Assembly (NCBI GenBank): GCA_005790605.1
Contig: SXUI01000063.1
Span: 31,100 to 95,099, forward strand
Origin: Planctomycetia bacterium
GTDB lineage: Bacteria > Planctomycetota > Phycisphaerae > Phycisphaerales > SM1A02
Length of the DNA stretch: 64,000 nucleotides
Direction: 5' to 3'
The notes under the pieces are model-generated. The model saw only the letters and a program-made list of their open reading frames with translations. It did not search any database and had not been told where the DNA came from. Position numbers and translations under genes: made by a program. This document shows, in pieces, positions 25,939 through 34,038 of the stretch. Within the stretch, counting starts at the first letter, position 1. Every line of letters begins with the position of its first letter.

Positions 25939-26519
25939 GCGCGGCCCGCCGCTCAACTCCAACCAACTGTGCAGTGCTCTGAAGACGCTGGCGGCACTGC
26001 TTCCGCCGGACAAGCCCGCCGAGATGATCCTGATTGGCGGAGGAGCCGGAATGCTCTCTGGGCTCCTTCCAACCGACCGATCGACCGTCGACCTCGATGT
26101 GATGGATGTCACGCCGCCGGAGGTCTTCGACCTTTGCTGTCACTTCGCGCCGCGAGTCGCAGAGGAGTGTGGCATCAGTCCGAGCTGGTTTGATTCGACG
26201 GCGCACACGATTCGGCACACGATGCTCGACGGCGCGAGGGACCGGACCGTTTTCATCGGCGAGTTTGGACCGCTCGGCGTCCGCGCGATCACACGGATCG
26301 ACTTGATCTCGCTGAAGTTGATTGCGGGAAAGACAGCGGGATCTCCTCGACCTTCGGAGCCTCCATGTCAGTCGCGCCGAAACCGAATTCATTGCGATGA
26401 GTTTACCGAAACTCCTCAAAATCGGCGTCAATCCCGATCACATCGAGAATGCGCTGCGCACGCTCGAGGATCTCGGCGTTCGCGATAGGGAGCCTCCGAT
26501 CAAAGAGGGAGCATCATGA
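25937..26519 (+). pseudogene. putative nucleotidyltransferase (DUF6036/AbiEii-like), frameshifted
   Basis: The first frame encodes PAEMILIGGGAGMLSGLL followed by RSTVDLDVMDV, the G-G...D-x-D pattern of minimal nucleotidyltransferases, and runs to RIDLISLKLIAG. At the AAA run 26329-26331 the frame is lost. Removing one A joins it to RQRDLLDLRSLHVSRAETEFIAM and the helical end NPDHIENALRTLEDLGVRDREPP, the expected 'K...R..DL.DL' continuation of the family. The restored protein is about 193 residues. It overlaps the next gene by ATGA. The base gain sits in a homopolymer, so sequencing error is a real possibility. Confidence 0.6.
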
Positions 26520-27256
26520 CCGAACCCGAACTCGACAGCGTCATCGATCGTTGGCGTGACGCCGGCGCCGCGTACAACGGTCCTGTGTTTCCGCCGAAAC
26601 CAGTGACCGTCGCACCGATGGACATCGAGCAGTTGCTTCTCGACACGGCTCGAGCGATGCGCTATGTCGCACGCCTTTACAACACGACAGCGACATGGCT
26701 TCACGAGTTTGGCGACATCGTGGCGAAGCACCGCCTGCGCCGCATGATCGCTGACAAGCTAAGCGTCGATGATCATGCCCCACTCGGCGCTGTGTTCGAC
26801 TGCGCGCAGATCGGCCAAAATCCGCAGGAATTCCGATCGATCATCGCAGTGCTCCAACCGGCGCGCAAAGCGATCCCGCTCTTTAAATCACTCGAAAGCG
26901 ATCCCGCGATGCTTCGGTTCGCGAAAGAGCGCACTGGCTCCGTCGGCGCTCGCTGGCGCATCTACATTGACGACGAGCCCATCCGTCCAAAGGTCATTCG
27001 GCCCGCAAACTGGATCATGCGACGCCACCCTGATTTCGTGCTGCGCGCGGATTTCAAGGGCGACCTGCGTGCGTCGATCTTGGCGTCACTCGCATTTGAC
27101 GACGGCGCGACGGAAAGCGAACTCGCGCTTGCGCGCGCCGCGGGCGGAAGCCGCGCACAAGTTCGCAATGCACTCGACAATCTCGAGATGACCGGCCGGG
27201 TTCGGCGACATCGATCGAAGGCAGGAACGCGCATCGAACTCCTCCGATTCCAGTGA
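26516..27256 (+). CDS. winged-helix-containing protein paired with a nucleotidyltransferase
   Basis: This 246-residue protein has an N-terminal helical region (MDIEQLLLDTARAMRYVARLYNTTATWLHEFGDIVAKHRLRRMIA) and a middle alpha/beta part. The C-terminal winged helix reads FKGDLRASILASLAFDDGATESELALARAAGGSRAQVRNALDNLEMTGRVRRHR. It is translationally coupled to the nucleotidyltransferase gene upstream. AbiE-type systems also pair a winged-helix antitoxin with a nucleotidyltransferase toxin, though in the opposite order. A regulator or antitoxin role is inferred. No specific family was recognised. Confidence 0.65.
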   Translation: MTEPELDSVIDRWRDAGAAYNGPVFPPKPVTVAPMDIEQLLLDTARAMRYVARLYNTTATWLHEFGDIVAKHRLRRMIADKLSVDDHAPLGAVFDCAQIGQNPQEFRSIIAVLQPARKAIPLFKSLESDPAMLRFAKERTGSVGARWRIYIDDEPIRPKVIRPANWIMRRHPDFVLRADFKGDLRASILASLAFDDGATESELALARAAGGSRAQVRNALDNLEMTGRVRRHRSKAGTRIELLRFQ

Positions 27257-27372
27257 GCGAGTAGCCGGCGAAGCCGATCGCGAGGCGAACGAGCTTGCAG
27301 CTCAATCGCCACCGGCGCGATGCGTCCAGTTCGCGATCATCGCGGTAGGCGCGCCGCCTCGCTCGCTTTCGA

Positions 27373-27522
27373 CTGCGCCGCCGCGAGTGAATCGCGAGCG
27401 GCGCAATTCCAATGTTGTTGGACGGGCTGAGCTCGCCCTCCGACCGTCGCGATTCATTCGCGCGGTCGGAGTCGAAAGGGAGCGCTGAAATTTGTCCGCG
27501 CGCTTCGCGCGGCAGAATTTCA
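27373..27522. repeat. structured intergenic repeat, fourth locus
   Basis: Two GATTCA-core hairpins face each other. The one at 27373-27404 is inverted (outer TGCGCCGC/GCGGCGCA, inner CGCGA..TCGCG). The one at 27438-27471 is direct (outer CTCCGACCG/CGGTCGGAG, inner CGCGA-TTCAT-TCGCG). A third stem at 27486-27522 (TGAAATT.../...AATTTCA around CGCGCGCTTCGCGCG) takes the place of the long hairpin of the other copies. The array lies in the convergent gap between the winged-helix gene and flagellin. Confidence 0.7.
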
Positions 27523-27544
27523 GGCTCCCGCTCAAACTAACGCA

Positions 27545-27582
27545 GTGACCGCTGCTTACGCCTAGGCGCAAGCAGCGGTCAC
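27545..27582. repeat. GTGACCGCTGCTT hairpin closing the repeat array
   Basis: Arms of 13 bases (GTGACCGCTGCTT and AAGCAGCGGTCAC) are exact reverse complements around a 12-base loop. It occupies the same place, next to the reverse-strand gene, as the GTGATCTTC hairpin at 14945. Confidence 0.55.
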
Positions 27583-27604
27583 GCATCACTCTCCGAGTTC
27601 GACT

Positions 27605-27631
27605 CGGGTGAGAGCCTCCGGCTCTCACCCG
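27605..27631 (-). terminator. hairpin after flagellin gene
   Basis: A perfect 12-base-pair stem CGGGTGAGAGCC/GGCTCTCACCCG with a three-base loop lies 19 bases after the flagellin stop. No T-tract follows on the reverse strand, so it may be a stabilising 3' stem. Confidence 0.6.
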
Positions 27632-27650
27632 TGTCGAGGATTCGTAACTA

Positions 27651-29114
27651 TCAGCCGATGAGCGAGAGAACCTGCTGCGGAGCAGTGTTCGCCAGCGACA
27701 AGGACTGGGTTGCAGCCTGCGAGAGGATCTGCGCGCGAGTCATGTTCGCTGTCTCTGCTGCGAAGTCCGTGTCACGGATCGCAGACTCAGCAGCCGTGGT
27801 GTTCTCAAGGGCAACGCCGAGGCTCGAGATCGTCGAACCAACAACGTTCTTCTGGAACGCGCCGAGGCGACCGCGAAGGCTCGAGACCTGCTTGATAGCA
27901 GCATCGATGACTTCTTGTGCCTGCGACAGGTTGCCATTCTGGACATTGCCTGCACCGCCCGACTTGAGCGATGAGAGGAAGCCAGAGGAGCTTGCACCGA
28001 GGTTGCCTGTGGTCACGGTTTCGATACCGAGCGAGACCTTACCTGCGAGATTCACGGATGGTGCGAGATTGAAGTTCGCGCCGCCACCGGTGATGTAGAA
28101 GGTAGAGGTTCCACCAGCTGCGTTGATGGCGTTCGTGCCGTTGAGCTGCACGCTGACATCAAAGCCGTCGGTCGAGACGCGTGCACTCAGGCCGTCCGTA
28201 GTGGCCTGCGTACCGTTGATGAGGACGGTCGCATCGCGGCCGTAGTCCTTGAGATCGTCGACGGACGAACCGCCGGCTGCTGCACTGAACACGAAGTTCG
28301 TGGAGTTCTCGTTGGACAGTTCCTTCATGCGAACGAAGCTGTCTGCACCGTAATCGCTCGAGTAGAGCACAACGCGGTTCGCGTTCGCTGCCGAAGCAGT
28401 CACGCCAAGTGCATCGCTGAAGCTGTTGATGGCTGCAACGACTGCCGACTGTGCGGTACCTGATGCGAAGGTGAACTGTTGCACGCCCTTGGCGCCGGTC
28501 ACTTCGAAGGTGACCTGACCCGAACCACCGTTGCCAAACGCTGCGCCAGTCGAGAGGTAGACCTTGGCGGTCTGCGCTGACTGAAGCACCGAGATGGTGA
28601 CGGAGCGAGCCGAATTGTCATCGCTGAGCTTCGCAGCATTCACGGTGACATCGGTGAGGCCTGCGCCCTGACCAGAAACCGTGTAGTCGAAGTTGCCGTT
28701 GAGCAACTTCGTGCCTTGGAAGCTCGTCGCGTTGGCAATGCGATCGATCGTCTGCAGAATCGAGTCGACCTGCAGCTGATTCGCGTCGCGCTCTTCTTGC
28801 GAAACACCAGCCTCGTTGGCGGTTGCGCCGACGATGCCCTGGAGTTCGACAAGCATGTTCGAGATTTCTTGGAGACCACCCTCAGCAACATTCACGACCT
28901 GATCAGCGCGCTGGCTGTTCGAGATCGCTGAGTTGATGGCGGTCTTCTCCGCACGGAGATTCTCGCTTGCAATGAGACCTGCCGGATCATCAGCACCACG
29001 ATTGATGCGAAGACCGGTTGACAAGCGCTGCAGACTGCCTGCAAGCATCTTGTTCTGCCCGTTCAGCACGCGCTGAGCAACGAGCGATGGAATATTTTGA
29101 TTGATACGACTCAC
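27651..29114 (-). CDS. flagellin
   Basis: Filament subunit, 487 residues. The conserved N-terminal D0/D1 helices (MSRINQNIPSLVAQRVL, LQRLSTGLRINRGADDPAGLIASENLRAE, NVAEGGLQEISNMLVELQ) and C-terminal D1/D0 helices (RGRLGAFQKNVVGSTISSLGVALENTTAAESAIRDTDFA, then MTRAQILSQAATQSLSLANTAPQQVLSLIG) bracket a variable surface region. The start is a GTG with GGAGGATC 8 bases upstream. The leader is rich in GGA motifs. It is the second of two flagellin genes in tandem, separated by its own 343-base leader and by a terminator after the first. Confidence 0.95.
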   Translation of the reverse strand: MSRINQNIPSLVAQRVLNGQNKMLAGSLQRLSTGLRINRGADDPAGLIASENLRAEKTAINSAISNSQRADQVVNVAEGGLQEISNMLVELQGIVGATANEAGVSQEERDANQLQVDSILQTIDRIANATSFQGTKLLNGNFDYTVSGQGAGLTDVTVNAAKLSDDNSARSVTISVLQSAQTAKVYLSTGAAFGNGGSGQVTFEVTGAKGVQQFTFASGTAQSAVVAAINSFSDALGVTASAANANRVVLYSSDYGADSFVRMKELSNENSTNFVFSAAAGGSSVDDLKDYGRDATVLINGTQATTDGLSARVSTDGFDVSVQLNGTNAINAAGGTSTFYITGGGANFNLAPSVNLAGKVSLGIETVTTGNLGASSSGFLSSLKSGGAGNVQNGNLSQAQEVIDAAIKQVSSLRGRLGAFQKNVVGSTISSLGVALENTTAAESAIRDTDFAAETANMTRAQILSQAATQSLSLANTAPQQVLSLIG

Positions 29115-29118
29115 TGTA

Positions 29119-29150
29119 GATCCTCCGTGAACTTTCCTGGGCTCTCCAGG
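29119..29150 (-). promoter_or_regulatory. GGA-rich flagellin leader, candidate CsrA target
   Basis: On the reverse strand the last 40 bases before the flagellin GTG contain CCTGGAGAGCCCAGGAAAG and CACGGAGGATC, giving four GGA motifs. Two flank a small hairpin (CCTGG/CCAGG, 29136-29150) and one is the ribosome site itself. Several GGA motifs over and near a Shine-Dalgarno are the hallmark of CsrA-repressed mRNAs. csrA and fliW lie 2-3 kb upstream. The rest of the 29151-29378 gap shows no gene. Confidence 0.5.
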
Positions 29151-29378
29151 CGCTAACTCCCAACCGCCCCGAAACTGGGGAAGGCCTTACGAATCGCAAC
29201 GCGCGACTCGCACCTTGCCACCATTCGGAATCCCCCGAAAGGTGTCTGTCCTGCTGCTTGGTTCACTCCGTAAACCTGTTTCGCCGCAGTCCATCCTTCG
29301 CGGCAAGAGACGAATCGGGCAGAAACGGACAGCACTTCATGCCTGAGTCGCAATTCCGGCGTCTTTTCGCCGGCGCGG

Positions 29379-29411
29379 AAAAGAAAACCGCTCGGCGCGA
29401 AGCCGAGCGGT
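29379..29411 (-). terminator. intrinsic terminator of upstream flagellin
   Basis: Read on the reverse strand: stem ACCGCTCGGC/GCCGAGCGGT, then a T-rich run (TTTTCTTTTCC). It lies about 50 bases after the stop of the first flagellin gene and separates it from the second. Confidence 0.8.
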
Positions 29412-29457
29412 ATGAGCGATCAGGTGAATTCCTACCTATCTGTACGGTCTGAGGCGA

Positions 29458-30927
29458 TTATCGGAGGAGACTCAGAACATTCTGCGCGGTGGAGTTTGCG
29501 GTGGCGAGCACGGAGGTGCCCGCCTGCTGGAGAATCTGGGCGCGGCTCAGCATCGCACTTTCTTCCGCGAAGTCCGTGTCGCGAATCTTCGACTCGCTCG
29601 CGGTGATGTTCTCAAAACCAATCTGCAGGCTGCGCGAGTTGGTCTGCAGCGTGTTGCGTTCGAAGGCACCCAAGCGGCCGCGCATCACGCTGATTTCCGT
29701 CACCGCAGCATCAAGAATGCTGTTGGCTTCGGCAGCTCTCGAAGTTGTCAGTGCGTTGGGCTGACCACTCTTGAGACTGTCGAGGAAGTAACGCGCTGCG
29801 TCGATGGTCGTTCCGCCAATGCGGCTCGCTGCAACGGAACTGATACCCACGCCAACCTGTTGCGTCGTGGTGATCGACGGCCCAAGTTGGAATGTCGCAC
29901 CACCGCCAACAAGGTCGAAGGTCGTTGGAGATCCGCTCACCATCGTGGCGAAGGCCTGGGTGAGATCGAGCTCGAGACTGAGCGCCGGTGTGTTGAGACT
30001 AATGCTCGTTCCGTTTCCAGTCGCGAGCGCACCATTGATGATCGCCGTGACATCGCGACCTGCGTCGCGCTGCGTAGCGTTTCCACCTGGAGCACTGTAA
30101 GTTTGCCAGAACGCGCCGCCCTGACCGATGCGACGGACGGACACAAACTCATCGCTACCGAAGCTCGTCGAGTTGAAGAAGAAGCCAGACGCTTGGTTCG
30201 CGCCATTGGCAAGTTCTGCACTCACGCCTGTCGTGTCGCGCACGGTGTTCACCGCTGCAACGACTGCGCTGAGCGCCGTACCGGAAACAAACGAGAGCGT
30301 TTGCACACCGAGGCTTCCCGCGATTTCAAGCGTGACTCCCGATGCGAGCGTGCCCATGCCACCGGAGAAGAACAGCGCACCCGTCTGTGCGGACTGCGTC
30401 ACTTCGACAGCGACTCCAATGCTGGAGTTGCCTCCGAACTGCACACTGTGAATCTTCGCGCCAGCAACTGCCGAAGGCGCAAGACCACTCGTGAGGTACT
30501 CGAGAGAGCCGTTGAGCAATTGCAAGCCGGCGAAACTCGCGGTGTTCGAGATACGCGTGATCGATTCGATCGCGCTATCGACTTGGAGTTGATTCGCGTC
30601 AACTTCCTCTTGCGAGATACCGCCCGTGTTCGCTGTCGCGACGACGAGACTCTTGATCGAATTCAAGAGGTCTGCGACTTCGGCGAGATAGCCTTCCGTG
30701 GTGGCGATGACCGAGCTTGCGCGCTCGCTATTGCTGATAGCCTGCGTGATGCCCTTCATCTCCGAGCGCAGTCGCTCAGAAACGATGAGGCCTGCTGGAT
30801 CATCCGCACCACGATTGATGCGAAGACCAGTCGAGAGACGCTGCAGGCGAAGACCGAGGTCTCCAGCGCTCTTGTTCAGGTTGCTGCGTGCGATGAGTGA
30901 TGGAACGTTCGTATTGATGCGAGCCAT
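29458..30927 (-). CDS. flagellin (second paralogue)
   Basis: This 489-residue flagellin has a complete N-terminal domain (MARINTNVPSLIARSNLN, LQRLSTGLRINRGADDPAGLIVSERLRSEMKGI) and C-terminal domain (RGRLGAFERNTLQTNSRSLQIGFENITASESKIRDTDFAEE, ILQQAGTSVLATANSTAQNVLSLLR). The central region differs strongly from the neighbouring flagellin, so these are diverged paralogues and not a recent duplication. CAAGGAGGATTGCC precedes the ATG, with a CTGAGCCTCTCAG hairpin just upstream. csrA ends 33 bases before it and is probably on the same transcript. Confidence 0.95.
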   Translation of the reverse strand: MARINTNVPSLIARSNLNKSAGDLGLRLQRLSTGLRINRGADDPAGLIVSERLRSEMKGITQAISNSERASSVIATTEGYLAEVADLLNSIKSLVVATANTGGISQEEVDANQLQVDSAIESITRISNTASFAGLQLLNGSLEYLTSGLAPSAVAGAKIHSVQFGGNSSIGVAVEVTQSAQTGALFFSGGMGTLASGVTLEIAGSLGVQTLSFVSGTALSAVVAAVNTVRDTTGVSAELANGANQASGFFFNSTSFGSDEFVSVRRIGQGGAFWQTYSAPGGNATQRDAGRDVTAIINGALATGNGTSISLNTPALSLELDLTQAFATMVSGSPTTFDLVGGGATFQLGPSITTTQQVGVGISSVAASRIGGTTIDAARYFLDSLKSGQPNALTTSRAAEANSILDAAVTEISVMRGRLGAFERNTLQTNSRSLQIGFENITASESKIRDTDFAEESAMLSRAQILQQAGTSVLATANSTAQNVLSLLR

Positions 30928-30960
30928 GGCAATCCTCCTTGACTGAGAGGCTCAGTGGGG

Positions 30961-31287
30961 TTACGCGGTTTCGCGACGCCCCGGAGTGTTCGCCGCGAGC
31001 TTCGCGGCGGCAGGAAGGACCGTCCCACCTGCATGCTGATGCAAACCCTGACCTGTCGAACTCTTGCCTGTCAAACGCGGTCGAAGTGCGCCCAACTCTC
31101 CGCGAAACGACGCGGCCTGTTGGTTCTCATTTCGAATGGCGTCATACACTTCTTTGCGATGCACCGCCACATGCGCTGGTGCTTTGATTCCAATTCTGAC
31201 CTTGTCACCACGAATGTCGACGATGGTCAGCTCGACTTCGTCACCAATCATGATGGTCTCGTCACGCTGCCGTGAAAGTACGAGCAT
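30961..31287 (-). CDS. csrA: carbon storage regulator CsrA with a C-terminal extension
   Basis: RNA-binding translational regulator. The first 60 residues are a full CsrA fold (MLVLSRQRDETIMIGDEVEL, IVDIRGDKVRIGIKAPAHVAVHRKEVYDAI), including the VHR.E segment used for RNA and FliW contacts. A further ~45 residues (from NENQQAAS to the end) are Gly/Ala/Arg-rich and probably disordered. The ATG at 31287 follows AGGAAGGAG. It lies between fliW and flagellin, the same neighbourhood as in Bacillus, where FliW sequesters CsrA to release flagellin translation. Confidence 0.93.
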   Translation of the reverse strand: MLVLSRQRDETIMIGDEVELTIVDIRGDKVRIGIKAPAHVAVHRKEVYDAIRNENQQAASFRGELGALRPRLTGKSSTGQGLHQHAGGTVLPAAAKLAANTPGRRETA

Positions 31288-31399
31288 CGGCAGACTCCTT
31301 CCTGATTCCGCGTGAGGATTCACGCGGCGGGCATCCGTGCCCTGAATTCCATCCAATCCTCAAGCGGCATCCTTATCGCTCGAGGCAAACCATCATCAC

Positions 31400-31846
31400 T
31401 CACGCACTCTGCGCCTGCACGCTCTCGCTGATTTTCACCAGCTCGTAACGCGTGGTCCAGCGCTTTTCAGCGAGCACGAGTTGCATTGAATTTCGATTGC
31501 GTGTGTTCACGATGATCGGCCCCTGCAAATTTGCAGTGAGCGATCCATCGCGCTTGTTCACGATCACCAAGACCTGCGCGTCATCGACTTCGTTCATCGA
31601 TAGCTCTTGCATCTGCTCTTTGCGAATCTGTGCCTGGTAGTCCGGCACCCACAGCGCAGGATCTGTCACAACAAAGGCGAGATCAGGCGACTCCGTGGAC
31701 TGCAGCCAGAAGAACACGCCGTGCTCGTCAGGCTGGAGCAGGGCGAAGGTGTGGTAGCTGCTGAATCCGAGGAGCCCGGCTTCGAACTGCAGAAGGCGGG
31801 TTTCGTCTACATCCACTGTCCCAAATCGAGTCGTGTTGATCTGCAT
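31400..31846 (-). CDS. fliW: flagellar assembly factor FliW
   Basis: This 148-residue protein starts MQINTTRFGTVDVDETRLLQFEAGLLGFSSYHTFALLQ, a FliW signature, followed by PDLAFVVTDPALWVPDY and DAQVLVIVNKRDGSLTANLQGPIIVNTRNRNSMQLVL. FliW binds either flagellin or CsrA. When flagellin is exported, freed FliW traps CsrA so that flagellin mRNA is translated. It stands between flgL and csrA on the same strand. An in-frame extension to 31951 has no FliW character. Confidence 0.93.
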   Translation of the reverse strand: MQINTTRFGTVDVDETRLLQFEAGLLGFSSYHTFALLQPDEHGVFFWLQSTESPDLAFVVTDPALWVPDYQAQIRKEQMQELSMNEVDDAQVLVIVNKRDGSLTANLQGPIIVNTRNRNSMQLVLAEKRWTTRYELVKISESVQAQSA

Positions 31847-31980
31847 GTCAGTCGCTCCGTTCGGCCTAACCATTCCTTGGAGTCCGGCATCCTGCCGGCG
31901 GACCTCCGTCCTTTGATACGCGGTGGGCCGTGCGCCGCGCATCACAAACACTGCGGAACCCCGCAGGGAAAACTCATGGG

Positions 31981-33963
31981 CTATGTCAGAAAGTCAAGCA
32001 AACTCATGTTCACAGCGCGCGATGCACCCGCAAGTCCAGCTTGCAGTTGCTGCTGCAGTGCCGCGAGTTGAGTCGCGGCGTCTGCGTAATCAAGGTCTTG
32101 GATGCTTGCGCGAAGGCTCATGTCCTGGATCGAAAGTTCAGTCTCTCTGCTCGCCGCGTCAGAGACGCGTCGAGATCGAACTCCGACATCTGCGCGCGCT
32201 TGTGCGGCTCGCGTGAGATCGGATTCAAGTCGTTGAGTTGCAAAGGAGATGCCAGCCTCGTCATTGGCCAGCAAGGCGTCTCGAAGGGCCATGAGGTGCG
32301 CAAATGCACCGTCAACGGCAACGGTTGCGCGATCCGTACCCGCAAGAACCGCCGTGACGGTATCTCCGGCGATCCCGAGCGCCTCCGCAGTTCCAGAGTT
32401 GTTGATGGACGCAACGATTGTCTTGGGGCCAACCGTGTTGTCGATGATCGAAATCCCGTTTCCGTCCGCATTGAGCCCGACATTGAAGTCTGCAACGCTC
32501 ACACCCGCCGCGCTCGCCGCTGCGAGCATCGAGCTCATGACATCCCCCACCGTCGCCGCCGCGCCGATGTCCACCTCAATCGTCCGACCGTCCTGGAGCG
32601 TGACACGAATGTCGCGATCCGCCACTGGATCGGGCAGACCTGTGACTGGATCGACAGAGCCGGAAGATTGAGGAACCCCGCGACCGTCTCGGAAGTCGGA
32701 GAGCTTTGTCGAAAGCGTGAGGGAACGAATGCCGAGCTCGGTGGCGATGGAACCCCCGGCGACCTCTTCGATCGACATGCGCCCACCGGAGAGCTCGTTC
32801 TTGACATCAAGACGCCGCCCATCCGCGGCGATTTCCACGCGGATACCGATGTTCAGCGCCGCAACCGCATTCTGAAACTCTTGCACGGTGTCGTACTGCG
32901 AGAGATCGAGTTCACGCACCTGACCGCCGTTACGAAGTCGAAGGGTGCCTCGAGGATTCGTCAAGCCGCTCAGCGAATCGAGCGCGGTCATCCCTGTCAA
33001 CTTGGGGTCGATATCTGCGCCTGAGGTCGTGACGCCACCCGCGAAAGTGCCTTGTATTCCAAGATCCCCAGCCGCGTTGGACCGATTCAAGTCTCGAATG
33101 ACAACCGTGTTTCCCGCGCTTGGCGTGATCGCGAATCGGTCACCGGTCGCCCCGTCAATTGCGATCGTCGCAAGAGGGTCGATCGTCTGCATCGCATTCT
33201 GGACCGCGACACGGACATCCTCAATGCTGTCAGCTTCGGTCAAATCAACCAGCACCGCAGTGCCGTTCACTTCAACCTCGATTGTTCCGGTTCGTACGCC
33301 AACGCCGGATGCGCCGCGAATCTCCGAGAGACGAGTTGCCGAAGTCATCGCGGGGTCAAGGTCACGATCACCCTCGACGCGAGCACTCAATGCGCCAAAC
33401 GCCTGCTCGCCCGAGATCGTCAAGCGAACATCTGACGCGAGGCCGAGATCAGCACGCATCCCGTCGCCCTGACCGCCGTAGCGAAGCCCATTGAGGAGTG
33501 AGCCAAATGGTTCCGCGCCATGCGAAGTCCCGCCAAAGTAATGAATACCCCGCTGTTCGCGGTTCGCAATCTGCGTGAGCGATTGCACCAGCGAAGACAC
33601 AACGGCAGCTTGGTTCTGGCGCGTCGCGCCATCGCTTCCGACGCCAATCTGCGACAGGCCGATCGCTCTGGCTTCCTGCAAGATGTCGCTCAGGTCACCG
33701 AGCGATGCGTCGAGGGAATTCAGGACTGATTCGGCTTGTCCGAGGTTGGTCTCTCGCTGCGCGCGTCGTTCGATGAGGTCGTCGAGAACAGTGACGCTTG
33801 AGGCGCTGATCGCGTTTTCCGAGGGACGGGTGAATTGCATGCCCGACGCGAGTTGCACCTGCACAGCGAGAAGACCGCGGTTGGAGCGCTGAATGCCGCT
33901 CAGCGCAATTCTTGACGCCAAGAGGTTGGGAACACGGGCAAGATTTGCAGGATTGGGACCCAT
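31981..33963 (-). CDS. flgL: flagellar hook-associated protein 3 (FlgL)
   Basis: Hook-filament junction protein, 660 residues, much longer than the ~320 of E. coli FlgL. The N-terminal helices (LARVPNLLASRIALSGIQRSN, LAVQVQLASGMQFTRPSENAISASSV, AESVLNSLDASLGDLSDILQEAR) and the C-terminus (RREVSDAASRE-like segment, then DLDYADAATQLAALQQQLQAGLAGASR) form the D0/D1 domains. The middle holds repeated flagellin-hook-IN-like units (VDLTEADSIEDVRVAVQNAM, LDLSQYDTVQEFQNAVAALN, VDIGAAATVGDVMSSMLAAA), so three or more inserted domains explain the length. It precedes fliW by about 130 bases. Confidence 0.88.
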   Translation of the reverse strand: MGPNPANLARVPNLLASRIALSGIQRSNRGLLAVQVQLASGMQFTRPSENAISASSVTVLDDLIERRAQRETNLGQAESVLNSLDASLGDLSDILQEARAIGLSQIGVGSDGATRQNQAAVVSSLVQSLTQIANREQRGIHYFGGTSHGAEPFGSLLNGLRYGGQGDGMRADLGLASDVRLTISGEQAFGALSARVEGDRDLDPAMTSATRLSEIRGASGVGVRTGTIEVEVNGTAVLVDLTEADSIEDVRVAVQNAMQTIDPLATIAIDGATGDRFAITPSAGNTVVIRDLNRSNAAGDLGIQGTFAGGVTTSGADIDPKLTGMTALDSLSGLTNPRGTLRLRNGGQVRELDLSQYDTVQEFQNAVAALNIGIRVEIAADGRRLDVKNELSGGRMSIEEVAGGSIATELGIRSLTLSTKLSDFRDGRGVPQSSGSVDPVTGLPDPVADRDIRVTLQDGRTIEVDIGAAATVGDVMSSMLAAASAAGVSVADFNVGLNADGNGISIIDNTVGPKTIVASINNSGTAEALGIAGDTVTAVLAGTDRATVAVDGAFAHLMALRDALLANDEAGISFATQRLESDLTRAAQARADVGVRSRRVSDAASRETELSIQDMSLRASIQDLDYADAATQLAALQQQLQAGLAGASRAVNMSLLDFLT

Positions 33964-34038
33964 AGTGCCGCTCCGAGAGAGAGCGACGCTACTCCGTGCG
34001 AGTCGTGTGCCACTCGCCAACGGGTACGGCCCGGAGCG

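Noticed and set aside
26000..26431. 226-residue reverse-strand frame across the nucleotidyltransferase gene
   Set aside because: Product lacks domains. The plus strand has the nucleotidyltransferase motif and a coupled downstream gene.
29151..29378. Sigma-28 or sigma-54 promoter upstream of the second flagellin
   Set aside because: A TGGCA...-like string is present on the reverse strand, but the matching TTGC half at the right spacing is absent, and no TAAA-N15-GCCGATAA was found. Not supported.
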